Of a stretch of DNA of 61,743 bases, positions 25,039 to 32,926 are shown piece by piece. A model generated the notes under the pieces. That model saw only the letters and a list, made by a program, of their open reading frames with translations. It made no database searches and was not told the origin of the DNA. Every line of letters starts with the position of its first letter. Positions within the stretch are counted from its first letter, which is position 1. The position numbers and the translations under genes are program-made. This DNA is from an uncultured Oscillospiraceae bacterium (GTDB taxonomy: Bacteria > Bacillota > Clostridia > Oscillospirales > Oscillospiraceae), in contig CAKTKU010000012.1 in NCBI GenBank assembly GCA_934572335.1, positions 1-61,743 on the forward strand, given 5' to 3'.

Positions 25039-25374
25039 ATGACACAGCCGATACAGCCCAACGACATCAAATGGAGCGACGACAAGGAGTGGGAGGAGTT
25101 CAAAAAGCAGGCCGTGCAGGACGAGCTGTACTATAACGGCCCCGGCGATCTTCTCGACACGGCGGAGGGGCGGGCAAAGTTCTGCCGCCTGAACGACACC
25201 ACCGTCTTCCAGAAGCCCGACCCGCAGTATCCCGGATATAAGATATGGGTGTTCAACAACAAGGGGCAGGGGCTCGTCGTGAAAAAGCGCAGCCGCGTCG
25301 ACCCCGCGCTGATGGAGAATGTCGAGTATGACGCCGAGGGGAACGAGCTGAGCCGTTCCTACGAACCGGCGTGA
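25039..25374 (+). CDS. Conserved hypothetical protein, 111 aa
   Basis: This small acidic soluble protein is rich in Asp, Glu, Tyr and Trp (WSDDKEWEEFKKQAVQDELYY near the N-terminus). It has no signal peptide, membrane segment or metal motif that I recognise. AAGGAG upstream and the short gap after the SDR gene indicate cotranscription. It ends at a strong terminator. Confidence 0.75.
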   Translation: MTQPIQPNDIKWSDDKEWEEFKKQAVQDELYYNGPGDLLDTAEGRAKFCRLNDTTVFQKPDPQYPGYKIWVFNNKGQGLVVKKRSRVDPALMENVEYDAEGNELSRSYEPA

Positions 25375-25381
25375 GTGATAT

Positions 25382-25420
25382 AAAAAATACCGGAGTGCAC
25401 ACAGGCACTCCGGTATTTTT
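25382..25420. terminator. Bidirectional terminator
   Basis: A stem of about 16 bp (AAAAATACCGGAGTGC with GCACTCCGGTATTTTT) between convergent genes has A-rich and T-rich flanks, so it works in both directions. Confidence 0.9.
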
Positions 25421-25430
25421 GTGCTCAGCT

Positions 25431-25646
25431 TTACTTGAGGATCTCGTTTATCTTTGCCTCAATCTGCTTTGCAATGTCCTCGGGCAGGATCTTCTTGCTC
25501 ACAACGAGGTCGAAGATCTCACCGCAGCTCTTTTTGTTGAAGAGCTTGATGGGGTACTTCATCAGCGCGGGGGCAAGCTCCTTGATGACGGCGACGGTCT
25601 TGGGGTTGTCAAAGCACTCTTTGACGGTCATGCTTCTGAAATCCAT
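25431..25646 (-). CDS. Small hypothetical protein, 71 aa
   Basis: This 71-residue, predominantly helical, Lys/Ile-rich protein (MTVKECFDNPKTVAVIKEL...) has GGAGG 7 bases before its ATG and a shared terminator 11 bases after its stop, so it is very likely expressed. The N-terminal half resembles helical modules fused to surface-protein or glycosidase ends in Clostridia, but I cannot assign a family. Confidence 0.75.
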   Translation of the reverse strand: MDFRSMTVKECFDNPKTVAVIKELAPALMKYPIKLFNKKSCGEIFDLVVSKKILPEDIAKQIEAKINEILK

Positions 25647-25697
25647 GGTGAGTCCTCCAAATAAAAAATTAACGATCGGGATAAGCGTATTTTACCA

Positions 25698-26312
25698 TCA
25701 ACTGCCCGCCGCGTCAACAGTTCCGTCGCCGCGGTACAGCTCAAGCGCGTCGCTTTTGTAAAAATACGTGTTGCCCAGCAGCCTGTCGCAGAACATCGCG
25801 TATATCCCGTCGGCGGGATAATCCGTCAGAAGGACGACCGACGGCTCCAGCATCCGCTCGCCCAGCAGCAGCCGCAGCGCCACGCGCACGCACTCCGCCG
25901 ACGGCTCGCGGCAGGCGTCGAACGCGCGCGTGTCCACGGCGTTTACCTGCCCCGACTGGCAGATGACGCCCTCGATGCTGTTGGGGTATTCCGGCGAGGC
26001 GACGCGGTTGAGCACGACCTCGCCCGCGCACAGGCGCAGCTCGTCAGAGCAGCGGTAGCTGCCGTATTTGAGATATATGTAGCGGGAGAGGGTATAGAGA
26101 TCGTCGAACGACACGGGGACGTAGTCCTCGCTCTTGCCTTGGCTCAGCTCGCGCATGGATTGGGCGTTATGCCCGGCGCGGACATCGCCGCGCGCCGCCG
26201 CGCGCACCATCGCGTCAAGATAGTCCGGCTCCGGCTCGGGCTGCGTCTGCGCGCAGGTCGTCAGACACAGCGCGGCGGCAAACGCCATGAGAAGGATGAA
26301 TAGCTTTTTCAC
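25698..26312 (-). CDS. SleB-like cell-wall hydrolase homologue, probable secreted protein lacking the catalytic Glu
   Basis: The GTG at 26312 has GGAGG 8 bases upstream, giving 204 residues. A hydrophobic signal (KKLFILLMAFAAALCL) ends in TTC, a weak lipobox. Residues ~75-200 match the Hydrolase_2/SleB fold: DLYTLSRYIYLKYG, CAGEVVLNRVASPEYPNSIEGVICQ and AFDACREPS. In active SleB-type lytic transglycosylases a glutamate follows IYAE/VYGE; here the position reads IYLK and no nearby Glu replaces it cleanly. It may therefore bind peptidoglycan without cutting, or use another residue. Confidence 0.75.
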   Translation of the reverse strand: MKKLFILLMAFAAALCLTTCAQTQPEPEPDYLDAMVRAAARGDVRAGHNAQSMRELSQGKSEDYVPVSFDDLYTLSRYIYLKYGSYRCSDELRLCAGEVVLNRVASPEYPNSIEGVICQSGQVNAVDTRAFDACREPSAECVRVALRLLLGERMLEPSVVLLTDYPADGIYAMFCDRLLGNTYFYKSDALELYRGDGTVDAAGS

Positions 26313-26391
26313 CTTGTCCACCTCCAAGCCTACTATATCCGCTCGGCGGTGCGAAATGTGTCATATCCGGACGGGGAATCGGCAACGGTGA

Positions 26392-26422
26392 AAAAACTTG
26401 CGCGCCGCGGTCAGCGGCGCGC
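26392..26422 (-). terminator. Terminator of the MerR-type gene
   Basis: A 9-bp GC stem (GCGCGCCGC / GCGGCGCGC) with a 5-nt loop is followed on the minus strand by AAGTTTTTT. Confidence 0.85.
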
Positions 26423-26441
26423 ATAATACGCTGTTATCAGA

Positions 26442-27257
26442 TCACTTCTTTACCACCGGAAAGCAGACCTCCGTGACGTATTCGTCGGGATTCTGCGTCT
26501 CGTGGGGGCTCACGTGGTATATGTCGAACATGGGTCCGGCATAGTCGTAGCCGTTTGCCTCCACCCACGCGCTCACCGCAGCGACGACGTCGTCTATCTG
26601 GGCATAGCTGCCCTTGAATGTGCACCCGGCGTAGGTCACGGCGGGCAGGGTGCGGAACTTCACGTGCTCGGTGTCGGGGTATGTGCCGCGCACGGACTTG
26701 GCGGCCATAATCTCCACATCGTGCTGCTTGAACTCGTTGTCCAGAAACTCGACCGTGCAGTAGCAGGGGTCGTCGGGGATGAGGGGCATATGATCCGTCT
26801 CCTTGCACAGATAGTGCCAGACGATGCCCTCGTCCTGATAGCTGGGGATGACCATGTGCACGGTGGCGGCGTAACGCTCGGGGAGGGTCTTGATGGTGAC
26901 GTCGTAATTCATGTTCTCTTCCTTTCTCAGCCTCATCTGGGCTGTGTCCAGAAGCCGCAGCCGCTGCTCCGTGTCCTCGGCGAGGTCAAGAAGTTCCTCC
27001 CGGCGTGCGCCGAGATAGCCCATCAGCCGCTCACGGTCATCGTATATGGGCAAAATCTCGCATATCTCCGCCAGCTTGAACCCCAGCGCCTTGAGCGCTG
27101 TTATGCGGTTGGCAATGGGAAGCTGGGCGGCGGTATAATAGCGGTAGTCGGTGAAGCGGTCGATCTCGGCGGGCTTGAGAAGCCCAATCTCGTCATAGTG
27201 GCGCAGCATGCGGACGCTTATCCTGGACAGCTTTGAAAAATCTCCTATTTTCAGCAT
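26442..27257 (-). CDS. MerR-family regulator with GyrI-like effector domain
   Basis: The 271-residue protein has an N-terminal MerR winged helix (KIGDFSKLSRISVRMLRHYD, then IGLLKP and FTDYRYY), a coiled dimerisation helix (residues ~80-115) and a C-terminal GyrI-like ligand-binding domain (from VTIKTLPERYAATV). This is the layout of BmrR- and TipA-type multidrug sensors. GGAGG precedes the start. The gene is monocistronic and has a promoter with a 19-bp spacer, so it probably regulates itself. No efflux pump lies next to it. Confidence 0.88.
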   Translation of the reverse strand: MLKIGDFSKLSRISVRMLRHYDEIGLLKPAEIDRFTDYRYYTAAQLPIANRITALKALGFKLAEICEILPIYDDRERLMGYLGARREELLDLAEDTEQRLRLLDTAQMRLRKEENMNYDVTIKTLPERYAATVHMVIPSYQDEGIVWHYLCKETDHMPLIPDDPCYCTVEFLDNEFKQHDVEIMAAKSVRGTYPDTEHVKFRTLPAVTYAGCTFKGSYAQIDDVVAAVSAWVEANGYDYAGPMFDIYHVSPHETQNPDEYVTEVCFPVVKK

Positions 27258-27306
27258 AGAGGAACCTCCGTGCGGGGGAATACCCCGGTTTTTTGAGCTC
27301 AGCTAT

Positions 27307-27337
27307 ATCCTAATGCCTGCCACAGTGTGAGAGTCAA
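27307..27337 (-). promoter_or_regulatory. MerR-type promoter with 19-bp spacer
   Basis: On the minus strand, TTGACT (27337-27332)-N19-TAGGAT (27312-27307). The long spacer, containing a partly dyadic CTCACACTGTGGCAGG, is the hallmark of promoters unwound by MerR-family activators. Confidence 0.6.
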
Positions 27338-27355
27338 GAGAGAAATTGAATTTTT

Positions 27356-28204
27356 TCAGGTATTTTTTCCGCGCCGCTCGCGCAGACGCTCAAGGAACTC
27401 ATACGGTACGTCCAGCCTGCCCTCAATGCCGCGGCCAAGCGCGATGTGGGGCTTGTTGTCGCCGTGAAAGTCGCTTCCGCCGGTCTTGACAAGGCGGTAT
27501 TCATCCGCCAGCGCCTCAAGATAGGCGACCTTGTCCGGACCGTAGCCGGAGTAGCGGCACTCGATGCCGCCGAGACCGTGATCCATGCAGTGCTCGATTA
27601 TCTCCCGCAGACCCGCGTCGTCGCGCTTATACTGGAACGGGTGCGCCAGCACCGGCACGCCGCCCGCCTCGACGATGATCTCCACAGAGCGCTCAATGGA
27701 GAGAAAGTTGCGGGGGAGATAGTATTTCCGACCCTTTTCAACATAGCGGTCGAATGCATCCTGCACGCTCTCCGCCATGCCAAGCTCCACGAGAAGCTCG
27801 GCAAAGTGCGGGCGGCCTATCACGCCGCCGAAGCGCCGGTGCATCTCGTCATAGCTCACGGGCAGCCCGTCCGCGGCCATCAGCTCCGCCATTTTGCGGT
27901 TGCGCTCGTCCCGGTCGTGCACGACCCAGTCCAGCACGGGGCGCAGTTTTTCCGATTCTGGGTCGATGTAATAGCCGAGTATGTGGATGGGACCGCCGTA
28001 TTTCGTGCTTATCTCTATCCCCGGCACGACCTCGACGCCGAGCTCCCGCCCGGCATCTGCCGCCTCGGCGTAGCCGGAGACGGTGTCATGGTCGGTCACG
28101 GCGATGGCGGCGATCCCTATGCCGTGCGCCAGCTCCACAACGCCGCGCCCGCTGACGGTGCCGTCGGATGCGGTGGTATGTACATGCAGGTCTATCTTGC
28201 TCAT
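27356..28204 (-). CDS. PHP-domain metal-dependent phosphoesterase
   Basis: The 282-residue protein is of the YciV/TrpH type. PHP motif I is IDLHVHTTASDG, with VTDHDTVSG as motif II, the PGIEIS glutamate, VLAHPFQ for motif III and TGGSDFHG for motif IV. Members hydrolyse 3',5'-bisphosphonucleotides or trim RNA ends from the 5' side (RNase AM), using several metal ions. The gene is last in a minus-strand unit with murT, gatD and an amidohydrolase (gap of 9 bases). Confidence 0.88.
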   Translation of the reverse strand: MSKIDLHVHTTASDGTVSGRGVVELAHGIGIAAIAVTDHDTVSGYAEAADAGRELGVEVVPGIEISTKYGGPIHILGYYIDPESEKLRPVLDWVVHDRDERNRKMAELMAADGLPVSYDEMHRRFGGVIGRPHFAELLVELGMAESVQDAFDRYVEKGRKYYLPRNFLSIERSVEIIVEAGGVPVLAHPFQYKRDDAGLREIIEHCMDHGLGGIECRYSGYGPDKVAYLEALADEYRLVKTGGSDFHGDNKPHIALGRGIEGRLDVPYEFLERLRERRGKNT

Positions 28205-28213
28205 GTTCTCTCT

Positions 28214-29488
28214 TTATCCCTTTGCCAGTATGCGCTTTTTAATGCCCGCGGCGCGCGCGTATATGTCCGCCGCGTCCTCATCAATGTGGAATTCGCCGTT
28301 TTCGTAGAGTATCTGCCCGTTGACAACGGTCATGTATACGTTCTCCTTCGACCCGGAGTAGACAAGGTTGCAGGGAATGTCGTTCACGGGCTGCATGTTC
28401 GGGCGCTCAAGGTCGATGACGACGAGGTCGGCGCGCTTGCCGACGGCAAGATCGTCGCACTCCGTCAGCCCCATCGCGCGCGCCCCGCCCACGCAAGCCA
28501 TCTCCAGCGTGCGCCGCGCGCTGCCCGCGGATGCGTCGGAGAGCTTCAGCTTTTGCAGCACGCTCACAAGGTACATCTCGCGGAACATATCCAGCGCGTT
28601 GTTGCTGCCCGCGCCGTCCGTGCCGATGGCGAGGGGAACGCCCGCCGCGGCGAGCGCGTCAATGGGCGCGATGCCGCTGGCAAGCTTGGCGTTCGACCCC
28701 GGACAGGTCACAGCCCACAGCTTTTTCTCCGCCATTATCTCAATGTCGCGCTCGTCCATCCACACGCAGTGGAAGCCGCCCCCGCCGTAGCGGAAGAAGC
28801 CGATCCTGTCCAGCAGCTGCACCGGCGAGCAGCCGTAGCGCTCGCGGCAGCCGTCGACCTCGCCGCGCGTTTCGGCAAGATGCGCGTAGCACGGGGCTTT
28901 GTACTTCTCCGCGAGCGACACCATGTACTCCATGCGCTCCATGGGCGTGGTGTACTCGGCGTGTATGCCGAGGGTGTAGGACACAAGATCGCTGTAATTA
29001 TTGAATTTCAGATACTCGCGCTCAATATTCTCCGGGTCTGCGTCAAAGCGGTTGAGCGCCGAGCATATCACCGTGCGGAAGCCCGCGTCCGTGCACGCCT
29101 TGGCGTAGAAGTCGTTCTTGATGTACATATCAAAGCACGCCGTTGTGCCGGAGGAGAGGTATTCGAGTATGCCGAGCTTTGTGAGCGTATACACGTCCTC
29201 GCCCGTGAGCTGCCCCTCGTATGGCCATATCTGCTCGCTGAGCCACTTGTCAAGCGGCATATCGTCCGCGAGGGAGCGGAAGAATACCATTGCGGTGTGC
29301 GTGTGCGCGTTTTTGAACCCCGGCATGATGAGCTTTCCGCAAAGGTCAATCTCGCGCGAGAAAGCGGGCAGTTCGCCGGGCACCGCGCCGACATAGGCGA
29401 TGCGCCCGCCGTCGACCCAGACCTCGCCCTCACCGAGCGTCGGTCCGTTGGAGAATGACAGCGTGCGTGCGTTATAAAATCTGAGCAT
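28214..29488 (-). CDS. mtaD: Amidohydrolase, S-adenosylhomocysteine/methylthioadenosine deaminase type
   Basis: The 424-residue protein has the amidohydrolase metal site: NAHTHTAMVFFR (HxH), CYAHLAETRGE with the next His and catalytic Glu, and TDGAGSNNALDMFREM with the metal-binding Asp. The overall arrangement matches the TrzN/MtaD/SsnA group that deaminates SAH, MTA or adenosine and links to purine salvage. Guanine-type or other N-ring substrates cannot be excluded. It follows gatD by 15 bases and is cotranscribed. Confidence 0.85.
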   Translation of the reverse strand: MLRFYNARTLSFSNGPTLGEGEVWVDGGRIAYVGAVPGELPAFSREIDLCGKLIMPGFKNAHTHTAMVFFRSLADDMPLDKWLSEQIWPYEGQLTGEDVYTLTKLGILEYLSSGTTACFDMYIKNDFYAKACTDAGFRTVICSALNRFDADPENIEREYLKFNNYSDLVSYTLGIHAEYTTPMERMEYMVSLAEKYKAPCYAHLAETRGEVDGCRERYGCSPVQLLDRIGFFRYGGGGFHCVWMDERDIEIMAEKKLWAVTCPGSNAKLASGIAPIDALAAAGVPLAIGTDGAGSNNALDMFREMYLVSVLQKLKLSDASAGSARRTLEMACVGGARAMGLTECDDLAVGKRADLVVIDLERPNMQPVNDIPCNLVYSGSKENVYMTVVNGQILYENGEFHIDEDAADIYARAAGIKKRILAKG

Positions 29489-29503
29489 ATATCTTTATTC
29501 CTT

Positions 29504-30232
29504 TCAGCCTAATTTTGTGCACATCTCATCGTGCGCGGCAAGCTCCGCGCGGTCGTCGAGCGGGTCCAACGTGACCGCGCCGTATCTGCGCTCAAGCGCG
29601 GTTTGCAGCAGCATATCGCAGAACGCCGGGTTCTTCGGCAGCATCGGCCCGTGGCAGTAGCAGCCGAAGAGGTTTTTGTGGCGCACGCCCTCCGTGCCGT
29701 CCTCGCCGTTGTTGCCGAAGCCCGCGAGCACCTGCCCCAGCGGCTTTGCGCCCGCGCCGAGGTAGGTCTTGCCGCTGTGGTTTTCAAACCCGACCACAAC
29801 GCTGCCGCCAGCGTCGTCGGCGCAGCGGAACTTGTAGTTGCCGATCATGCGCTGCTTTGAGCCGACGGTGTAGAGGTCGACCGCGCCGATAAAGTCGCAG
29901 CGCTTGCCGTCGTAGGTCTCGTAATAGCTGCCCATCATCTGATAGCCGCCGCATATCGTCAGAAACACCACGCCGTCGTCTATCGCGGATATGATCTCCC
30001 TGTCCTTGCCGCGGTGCAGATCGTCGAGCAGCACCTCCTGCTCAAAGTCCTGCCCGCCGCCGATGAACACGATGTCAAAATCCGCAAGGCTCGCGCGCTC
30101 CCCAATGGGCAGCTTTGTCACGCTCGCCTCTATCCCGCGCCAGTTCAGGCGCTTTTTCATGCATATTATGTTTCCGCCGTCGCCGTAGAGATTGAGAACG
30201 TCGGGGTACATGTGGCAGATCTTCAGTTCCAT
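29504..30232 (-). CDS. gatD: Lipid II isoglutaminyl synthase glutaminase subunit GatD
   Basis: The 242-residue class I glutamine amidotransferase is of the CobB/CobQ-like GatD type. The start MELKICHMYPDVLNLYGDGGN is characteristic. The nucleophile Cys lies in FLTICGGYQMMG and the catalytic His in CYCHGPMLPKNP. It releases ammonia from glutamine for MurT, which amidates the D-Glu of lipid II to D-isoglutamine. I set the start at 30232 (GAGGGG 8 bases upstream); an ATG at 30250 overlaps the murT stop by four bases and is an alternative. Confidence 0.93.
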   Translation of the reverse strand: MELKICHMYPDVLNLYGDGGNIICMKKRLNWRGIEASVTKLPIGERASLADFDIVFIGGGQDFEQEVLLDDLHRGKDREIISAIDDGVVFLTICGGYQMMGSYYETYDGKRCDFIGAVDLYTVGSKQRMIGNYKFRCADDAGGSVVVGFENHSGKTYLGAGAKPLGQVLAGFGNNGEDGTEGVRHKNLFGCYCHGPMLPKNPAFCDMLLQTALERRYGAVTLDPLDDRAELAAHDEMCTKLG

Positions 30233-30246
30233 TTCCGTCGCTCCCC

Positions 30247-31620
30247 TCATTCCCAGAATTCACTGCCGCCGCAGCGGCGTATGACCGCCTCGCGCAGCTC
30301 AAGCATGGCGGTGTACGTCGGCATGATGTACACCGGCTCATCCTGCCCGGCTATCCACTCAACGAGCTTGTCGTAGTCGCGCTCGGTCTCAATCGCGGCG
30401 TCGTCGATACCGGCGTATTTGATGCGTATGCGCATATCGGACGCGCGGTCGCCGGAGACGATGACGCGCTGAAGCTTCCCCGCGAGCGCGGGCAGCTGCT
30501 CAAAGTCCGCGTCCCATATCCACGATATGTCCGTGCCGTCCGCGCCGCGGTCGTTCAGGCACACCACGAGCACGAATTTTTCCTTTATATTCTGCAAGAA
30601 CTCCACGACCTGATTGCACCCGGCGGGGTTTTTCACCAGCATTATCTTCGTGCCTCCGCCGCCGAGGGCGAACTGCTCCATCCGCCCGAAGCCGCACTTG
30701 AACGCCGACAGCGCGTTCACCGCCGCGTCCGCGCCCAGTCCCATCTCCACGATGGCGGCGGCAGCGCCCGCGGCGTTATAGATGTTGTACATCGCTGGCA
30801 GGTTGATGTTCACGATGCGCCGCTCGCCGCGAATGTCCATGACGACGGTGCTGCCGTTCGCGCCCTGCTCGACAATGTCCGTCACGGCGAAGTCCGCCGC
30901 GTGGCGGCGGTAGCCGCACTTGGGGCAGCGGAAGCCGCCGAGATGGCCGTAGGTGATGTAATCATACTCATATTCCGCCTTGCAGCGTATGCAGTGGCTC
31001 GCGTCCGACAGCTCCGTCGCCTTGTGCGATGGGGCGGCGCCGTTGTCAATGCCGAAGTACACCGCGCGGTTTGGCAGATCAAGCGCGAGCGAGGACGTCA
31101 GCGAGCAGTCCGCATTCAGGCACAGCACAGCGTCCGGCGCGGCGCTGAGGGCGCGGCGGATATTCTCCAGCGTGTGCGTGACCTCGCCATAACGGTCGAG
31201 CTGGTCGCGGAAGAGGTTCGTCACGACGACGACCTTCGGCTGCAATTGTGGGAAAACGCGCACCGCCGCCGCCTCGTCGCACTCTATGACGGCGTATTCC
31301 TTCCGGCACTTGCCGGAGAGCGCGCTGTTCATCACAAACTCCGTCGTTATGCCGCTGATGAGGTTCGCGCCGGAGCGGTTGGCGAAATAGCTCATATGCT
31401 CCCCGGCGAACGCCGCCTCCACCATGCGCGCGCTTGTGGTCTTGCCGTTCGTCCCCGTTATCGCGACGACCTTCACGTCCTTTGCCAGCACGCGCAGCAG
31501 CTCCGGGCATATTTTCAGCGCGATGCGCCCCGGCATTGCCGTGCCGCCGCGGTGAAGCACGCGCGACACCAGCCGCAGCGCCTTGCACACGAGCATTGCG
31601 AAAAACACTTTTATTTTCAT
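30247..31620 (-). CDS. murT: Lipid II isoglutaminyl synthase ligase subunit MurT
   Basis: The 457-residue Mur-ligase family protein has the ATP loop VAITGTNGKTTSARMV near residue 53. A four-cysteine zinc ribbon (CIRC...CPKCG) is inserted in the central domain, and a DUF1727 C-terminal domain follows; both are diagnostic of MurT. With GatD it amidates lipid II peptide stems at the membrane, which Gram-positive cells need for efficient cross-linking. The start has GGAG 8 bases upstream. It is the first gene of the murT-gatD-mtaD-PHP unit. Confidence 0.94.
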   Translation of the reverse strand: MKIKVFFAMLVCKALRLVSRVLHRGGTAMPGRIALKICPELLRVLAKDVKVVAITGTNGKTTSARMVEAAFAGEHMSYFANRSGANLISGITTEFVMNSALSGKCRKEYAVIECDEAAAVRVFPQLQPKVVVVTNLFRDQLDRYGEVTHTLENIRRALSAAPDAVLCLNADCSLTSSLALDLPNRAVYFGIDNGAAPSHKATELSDASHCIRCKAEYEYDYITYGHLGGFRCPKCGYRRHAADFAVTDIVEQGANGSTVVMDIRGERRIVNINLPAMYNIYNAAGAAAAIVEMGLGADAAVNALSAFKCGFGRMEQFALGGGGTKIMLVKNPAGCNQVVEFLQNIKEKFVLVVCLNDRGADGTDISWIWDADFEQLPALAGKLQRVIVSGDRASDMRIRIKYAGIDDAAIETERDYDKLVEWIAGQDEPVYIMPTYTAMLELREAVIRRCGGSEFWE

Positions 31621-31727
31621 AGGCGATACTCCATAGCAACTTTGAAATCATATTATTATAACACAAAAAAAGCGAAAACAAAGAAAAAATTAAAGACCAC
31701 TTGAGGTTGCACCGTATCCCCATTCGA

Positions 31728-31886
31728 GTCAGCACCGTATAATGCGGCAAGAGCAGATGGCGAGAGAATTTGTGTCCTGATGACGGCGCTTTTTTGCAGG
31801 AATACTTTGTGTATTTCAAGAAAAAGGGACTAAATCAGGGCGCAAATTATCCGCCAGATGCCGACGACGTATTGTGCGGTGCTGAC
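31728..31886. mobile_element. 159-bp MITE-like inverted-repeat element
   Basis: The 487-bp gap between murT and the next gene contains a 159-bp block bounded by GTCAGCACCG (31728-31737) and CGGTGCTGAC (31877-31886). Similarity of the arms continues inward for about 60 bases: AGATGGCG...AATTTGTGTCCTGAT on the left against ATCTGGCGG-ATAATTTGCGCCCTGAT on the right arm's complement. Nearly the whole element can fold as one imperfect hairpin. There is no coding capacity and no clear target duplication. A partial extra copy of the end (TTGCACCGTAT) lies about 20 bp outside the left edge. Confidence 0.6.
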
Positions 31887-31895
31887 TTTAAAAAC

Positions 31896-31926
31896 AAAAG
31901 AGAGCGGCGAGCCGCTCCCTTTTGTT
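31896..31926. terminator. Terminator-like hairpin with U-rich ends
   Basis: Stem GAGCGGC / GCCGCTC with a GA loop extends through AAAA and TTTT pairs and is followed by GTTTA. It lies between the MITE-like element and the GNAT gene. The remaining sequence 31927-32107 is AT-rich with no gene that I can support. Confidence 0.6.
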
Positions 31927-32107
31927 TATATGGTTGAGGACAAAATGAAAAAGATGAAAAACTGTTACTTGCGAGTATTAATATACCCGACAGATGTTTC
32001 AAATGAAATATAAATAATGTTACAGAAATGTTAAATAGACAGAAAGTTTACATAAGCGCACTTAAAAATGCGTTATGTTTAGAATATAGTGGAAAACCAG
32101 AGGAGAA

Positions 32108-32926
32108 TCAGTCGAAGCTGAGATTCCAGACACAGTCCGCCGGAATGGCGCAGTCCGCGGCGATATAGCTCTCTCCCCGCGCGGACGGCAGAAAAAGCTC
32201 GCCCGCCGCCGCGCCGAGCGCGGCGCAGACCGCCGCGGCATATTCACGCGCATTGCCCTGTCCGTTGGGGAGCAGCAGCTCCGGAATTATGGCGTGCTCG
32301 CCGTCGATATACGCCGCCGCGATGCCATCGTTGACGGCGAACAGCCCGCCGGAGTATTCCGTCAGCATCGCCTCTTCAAACGCCATCGCCGCGCCGTCGG
32401 GCCGCAGATGCACCTGCTCCGCGAGCAGTGCCTCCCGGCGGCGGAGGTATTCTTCGCTGCCGATGCGCGTGACATCCGCGCCTGCACTGGGTGCGATGCG
32501 CACTCTCTCGCGGCAAAGCTGCCGCCGCGCGCCGAGCGTCCGTTCGTAGAATTTATAAAGCCCCTCGTCCGCGGGGAGCGTCGCGATGATCTCCGCACCC
32601 ATGCCGCGCGCAAGCCTCGCCGCTGACTCGGTCACGCCTATGCCGAGACCGAGACCGCGAAAGCGCTCATGCACGCCCACGCCGTAGATATACCCAACGC
32701 GCCGCGCGCCGCCGTGCGGCGTGACAAGCTCCTGCGCCGTTATGGCATACGCCGCGCCCGCGACCTCGCCGCCGACCTCAGCTACGGCTCCGCCGCCGAT
32801 GGACGGCAGCGCGGCGAAGAAGCTTTTGATGAAGCCGTCGCTGTCGCCGAAGCACTCCTTCCACAGCGCGCTCAGCGCCGGAATGTCCTCCGCGCGGTAT
32901 TCGCGGTATGTGATCCTCGCCGTCAT
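32108..32926 (-). CDS. GNAT-family N-acetyltransferase
   Basis: The 272-residue protein has an N-terminal GNAT domain. Its acetyl-CoA loop is ERFRGLGLGIGVTESAARLA, after the core strand RRVGYIYGVGV, and LYKFYERTLG forms the end of the fold. The C-terminal ~120 residues form a second, divergent SCP2/GNAT-like half, as in Eis-type proteins. The acceptor is unknown. The ATG at 32926 overlaps the upstream gene's stop (ATGA), so translation is coupled. It is the last gene of the cca-led operon. Confidence 0.85.
   Translation of the reverse strand: MTARITYREYRAEDIPALSALWKECFGDSDGFIKSFFAALPSIGGGAVAEVGGEVAGAAYAITAQELVTPHGGARRVGYIYGVGVHERFRGLGLGIGVTESAARLARGMGAEIIATLPADEGLYKFYERTLGARRQLCRERVRIAPSAGADVTRIGSEEYLRRREALLAEQVHLRPDGAAMAFEEAMLTEYSGGLFAVNDGIAAAYIDGEHAIIPELLLPNGQGNAREYAAAVCAALGAAAGELFLPSARGESYIAADCAIPADCVWNLSFD

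Noticed and set aside
27446..29458. 670-codon plus-strand frame opposite the PHP and amidohydrolase genes
   Set aside because: Antisense shadow of two motif-complete enzymes.
31728..31886. Insertion sequence with transposase
   Set aside because: The element has no coding capacity; only a non-autonomous, MITE-like label is justified.
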